NCBI GenBank assembly: GCA_039916225.1
Contig: JBDSLU010000447.1
Span: forward strand, 1-7,288
Length of the DNA: 7,288 nucleotides
Reading direction: 5' to 3'
Origin: JBDSLU01 sp039916225
GTDB lineage: Bacteria; Acidobacteriota; Vicinamibacteria; Vicinamibacterales; Vicinamibacteraceae
In this document: positions 5,373 to 7,288 of the stretch, one piece after another
Layout: every line of letters starts with the position of its first letter
Numbering within the stretch: the stretch's first letter is position 1
Translations under genes and position numbers: made by a program
The notes under the pieces: generated by a model
Seen by the model: the letters and a program-made list of their open reading frames with translations, nothing else
What the model was told of the DNA's origin: nothing
The model's database searches: none

Positions 5373-6393
5373 AGATCTCGGTCTCGGGATTGTCAGCCGC
5401 GGTCTCGAGCGCGATGTTGAAGTCGGGCAGGAAGTCGCGGACGTAAATCAGCGTGGCGCGGATGGTCAGGGTGGCGAGCACGAGGCCGAGGAGCGCGTCC
5501 GCGCCGCTCAGTAGCGCGTCGACCGGCGCCAAGGTCGCGGTGCCGCCGACGCCGGTGAACCGGCCGAGCATGGTGAACGGACCGAGCCCGGCGAGGAGGC
5601 CGCCGAACACGCTGGCGACAATGTGAGTCCGCACCGTCTGCGACGGCCCGGCGAGGAACTGCCGGAAGGCCAGCGACAGCGACGCCGTCGCCACCACGAT
5701 CAGGCCGGCGCGGGTGACGAGGGTCCACGTCGACACGAGGTCGCGGCCCACCACCTGCATCGCACCGCACGCGGCGGCGGCGAAGGCCAGCGTCGCCCAG
5801 GCTGGTCCCATCTCCGGCCGCACGACGCGTTCGACGCGCGACGAGGCGGCGAGGACGACGGCCACGAACAGCCACGGCACGGAGACGAGCCAGTTGGTGA
5901 GCTGGGCGATGGCGGCCGGGGTTTCGGTCGGCAGGCCGCCCGGCGATGCGGTGATGACGGTGAGGGTGGTGGCCACGGTGGCCGAGAGCGCGACGCCCAA
6001 GCCGAGCATGGAGAGCGCGCGGGTCGCGGCGGCCGGTGACAGGTTGATCGCCAGGCGCGGCGTCGGAGGCGGCACATGGGCCGGCATCATCACGCCGCCG
6101 GCGGGCTCGGACGACCAGCGGGTGGTCGATCGGGCGGGCATGGTCGTGGCCGACGTCGCGGGGGCCATCGCGGTGCCGGCGGTTGCCCCTGGGGGAAGTG
6201 GTCGCGTGCCCACCGGCGGCGTCTGGCGCACGACGCCTGGCGGCAGGGCCGCTCCGACCGGTGCGCCGGGCGCGCGCGGCGGCGCGGCCGATGTCGTCGG
6301 CGCCGGCATCTTGGGTGGCCGGGCCTGGCCACGAGGACGAACGCGGGTTGGGTCGAAGGGCACTACAGGCATGGGGTCCTGGCGCTTCCACAT
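5356..6393 (-). CDS. Unknown membrane protein with proline-rich N-terminal tail and about six TM segments
   Basis: I do not recognise this family. From the ATG at 6393 it has 345 residues. A tail of about 115 residues is rich in Pro, Ala, Thr and Arg and probably disordered (PRAPGAPVGAALPPG, for example). About six hydrophobic spans follow, roughly at 127-148, 166-184, 197-215, 224-247, 257-277 and 299-317, then a short polar acidic end. Conserved-looking charged or polar residues in or near the spans include Arg226 and the loop GRDLVSTW (216-223). The tail suggests a cytoplasmic interaction or tethering region. Start choice is uncertain: an ATG at 6372 has AGGA just upstream, and the frame stays open to 6588, but the residues before 6393 look non-coding. 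It is transcribed alone, converging on the ALDH gene and diverging from the transporter. Confidence 0.7.
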   Translation of the reverse strand: MWKRQDPMPVVPFDPTRVRPRGQARPPKMPAPTTSAAPPRAPGAPVGAALPPGVVRQTPPVGTRPLPPGATAGTAMAPATSATTMPARSTTRWSSEPAGGVMMPAHVPPPTPRLAINLSPAAATRALSMLGLGVALSATVATTLTVITASPGGLPTETPAAIAQLTNWLVSVPWLFVAVVLAASSRVERVVRPEMGPAWATLAFAAAACGAMQVVGRDLVSTWTLVTRAGLIVVATASLSLAFRQFLAGPSQTVRTHIVASVFGGLLAGLGPFTMLGRFTGVGGTATLAPVDALLSGADALLGLVLATLTIRATLIYVRDFLPDFNIALETAADNPETEISTIAR

Positions 6394-6481
6394 AGCAAGC
6401 GCGCTGCCACCGCACCCTCCGGTCGCGCCAGCCGGACATTCCACAGATTCCCGCGTGTTTCCCGTCGTGATCGACACTTTT

Positions 6482-6500
6482 CGGCACCCGGTATATGCCG
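6482..6500. repeat. Operator-like inverted repeat CGGCA-N9-TGCCG
   Basis: Five-base exact arms flank a nine-base spacer containing GGTATA. Overlapping CCGG boxes at 6488-6491 and 6498-6501 add a second symmetry. Its place in a divergent promoter upstream of a metal-transporter homologue would suit a regulator site, but short dyads are common in GC-rich DNA. Confidence 0.25.
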
Positions 6501-6594
6501 GATTGCCCGGACGAATGTCATCACCAGACCGGACTATTCTCCCTTTGGGAGTGACGTTGCCACGCGAAGTGGTCTTTCCACCGGGCAAAGCGGA

Positions 6595-6600
6595 TATGCT
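6595..6600 (+). promoter_or_regulatory. -10-like TATGCT box upstream of the Nramp-like gene
   Basis: GATATGCT ends 11 nt before the ATG at 6612, leaving an untranslated leader of only a few bases. No Shine-Dalgarno sequence is present. The -35 position at 17-18 bp spacing shows no match to TTGACA. Confidence 0.45.
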
Positions 6601-6611
6601 CCCTCGACCGC

Positions 6612-7288
6612 ATGGCTGAACCGGATCTCTACACCATCACGTCCGACAGCGTCGAGACCCCGCCCCGGGCCCTCGGCGCCGCCCTCAAACGCATTGGTCC
6701 GGGCATGGTCCTGGCCGCGTCGATCGTCGGATCGGGCGAGCTGATCGCCACGACGACGCTGGGCGCCGAAGTCGGCTACCTGGCCCTGTGGATCATCGTC
6801 GCCAGCTGCGTGATCAAGCCGGTGGTCCAGGGCGAGCTCGGGCGCTACACCATCGCCACCGGTGAGACCGCGCTCGAAGCCTTCGCGACGGTGCCGGGTC
6901 CCCGCGTCCCCGGCACGGGTGGCCGGGTGAACTGGCTGGTCGGCTGCTGGCTGCTGACGGTGCTGCTGTCGCTGCTGCAAGTCGGGGGGATGTTCGGCGG
7001 CGTCGCGCAGGTCCTCAACCTGCTGATGCCGGGCATCTCCGTGAACGTGTGGGTCGGCATCTGCCTGGCGCTGACCCTGGCGCTGCTGCTCGGCGGCGGC
7101 TACAGCCGCATCGAGAAACTGGCGGTCATCAAGGTCAGCTTCTTCACGGTCCTGACGGTGTGCGCGGCGGCGGTCCTGCTGTGGACACCGGGCGCGGTCT
7201 CCAGCCGCGACCTCGCCGACGGCTTCGCCCTGCAGCTGCCCAAGGCGGGCCTGTCTACAGCCATCGCCGTCTTCGGCATCACCGGCGT
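6612..7288 (+). CDS. Nramp-like divalent metal transporter homologue, 3' end beyond the window
   Basis: The first 225 residues of a LeuT-fold Nramp-family membrane protein. After a 27-residue hydrophilic N-terminus come TM1 (about 28-50, starting GPGMVLAASIVG), TM2 (54-76, LGAEVGYLALW before it), TM3 (106-137), TM4 (143-162), TM5 (170-192) and the start of TM6 (from about 212). The run GPG, then GAEVGYLALWIIV and VVQGELGRYTIATGE, is the Nramp TM1-TM2 pattern. The unwound TM1 motif, which in Mn2+/Fe2+ transporters is DPGN, reads GSGE (40-43), and the TM6 entry reads FGITG. The canonical MPH motif has not appeared by the edge. The metal-binding aspartate and asparagine are thus replaced, so substrate may differ or may not be a soft transition metal. 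Proton coupling cannot be judged. The short leader and the TATGCT box support this start. Confidence 0.85.
   Translation, partial: MAEPDLYTITSDSVETPPRALGAALKRIGPGMVLAASIVGSGELIATTTLGAEVGYLALWIIVASCVIKPVVQGELGRYTIATGETALEAFATVPGPRVPGTGGRVNWLVGCWLLTVLLSLLQVGGMFGGVAQVLNLLMPGISVNVWVGICLALTLALLLGGGYSRIEKLAVIKVSFFTVLTVCAAAVLLWTPGAVSSRDLADGFALQLPKAGLSTAIAVFGITG

Larger units (their letters stand above)
6394..6611. promoter_or_regulatory. Divergent intergenic region between membrane-protein and Nramp-like genes
   Basis: These 218 bases must hold promoters for both neighbours and are locally less GC-rich than the genes. An inverted repeat CGGCA / TGCCG (6482-6486, 6496-6500) surrounds the AT-rich core GGTATA. 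This is a possible -10 for the minus gene and a possible operator. A small hairpin CTCCC-TTT-GGGAG lies at 6539-6551. A hexamer TTGCCA at 6557 resembles a -35 box but is too far from the TATGCT box to pair with it. Confidence 0.35.

Noticed and set aside
6394..6588. N-terminal extension of the membrane protein to the first ATG of its frame
   Set aside because: The extra residues show no pattern and would consume the divergent promoter region.
6557..6600. TTGCCA plus TATGCT as a conventional sigma-70 promoter
   Set aside because: The spacer of 32 bp is far too long for a -35/-10 pair; only the TATGCT box is kept.
5714..6619. A long plus-strand frame opposite the membrane-protein gene
   Set aside because: The minus strand gives coherent hydrophobic helices, while the plus product is Arg/Gly/Thr/Ala-rich and featureless.
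1..7288. CRISPR array, IS element, tRNA or rRNA, phage or defence island
   Set aside because: No regularly spaced repeats, transposase-like frames or RNA-gene signatures were seen; composition is uniform across the genes.

Overview
The window is uniformly very GC-rich with strong G/C at third codon positions. It carries ordinary chromosomal genes and shows no IS element, phage gene, CRISPR array or tRNA. Start sites mostly lack Shine-Dalgarno boxes. Four of them are instead preceded, at 0-11 nt, by a GATANNNT (TANNNT, -10-like) box, which points to leaderless or very-short-leader transcripts. The Tat-exported NIPSNAP protein, the ketodeoxy-pentonate dehydratase plus aldehyde dehydrogenase pair and the base composition fit a soil Acidobacteriota, perhaps Vicinamibacteria-like. 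This assignment is an inference from gene content only.

Layout. At the left edge (1-416, minus strand) lies the N-terminal part of a secreted, stand-alone RNase A-like protein of the bacterial CdiA-CT toxin type. It runs off the window. Divergent from it, across a 93-bp promoter region, starts a plus-strand run. First is a Tat-exported tandem NIPSNAP protein (510-1334). After 60 bp comes a fumarylacetoacetate-hydrolase-fold enzyme of the 2-keto-3-deoxy-D-arabinonate dehydratase type (1395-2288). Next are a DUF2071/YqjF-like protein (2292-3092) and a GNAT acetyltransferase (3100-3588), both nearly contiguous. An aldehyde dehydrogenase (3632-5098) follows behind its own -10-like box and ends at a strong CUUG-capped hairpin.

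The dehydratase and the aldehyde dehydrogenase would together form the last two steps of a Weimberg-type oxidative pentose or sugar-acid pathway: 2-keto-3-deoxy-pentonate to 2-ketoglutarate semialdehyde to 2-ketoglutarate. The sugar dehydrogenase, lactonase and sugar-acid dehydratase needed upstream are not in the window.

A convergent intergenic stretch rich in inverted repeats (5099-5355) separates this run from a minus-strand gene of unknown function (5356-6393). That gene has a proline/alanine-rich tail followed by about six membrane segments. A 218-bp divergent promoter region leads to the start of an Nramp-like metal-transporter homologue (6612 to the right edge), whose canonical TM1 DPGN motif is replaced by GSGE.

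No multi-gene novel defence or mobile system is evident. The points most worth a second look are the exported RNase A-like protein, the GATANNNT start-site boxes, the non-canonical Nramp relative and the unknown membrane protein.
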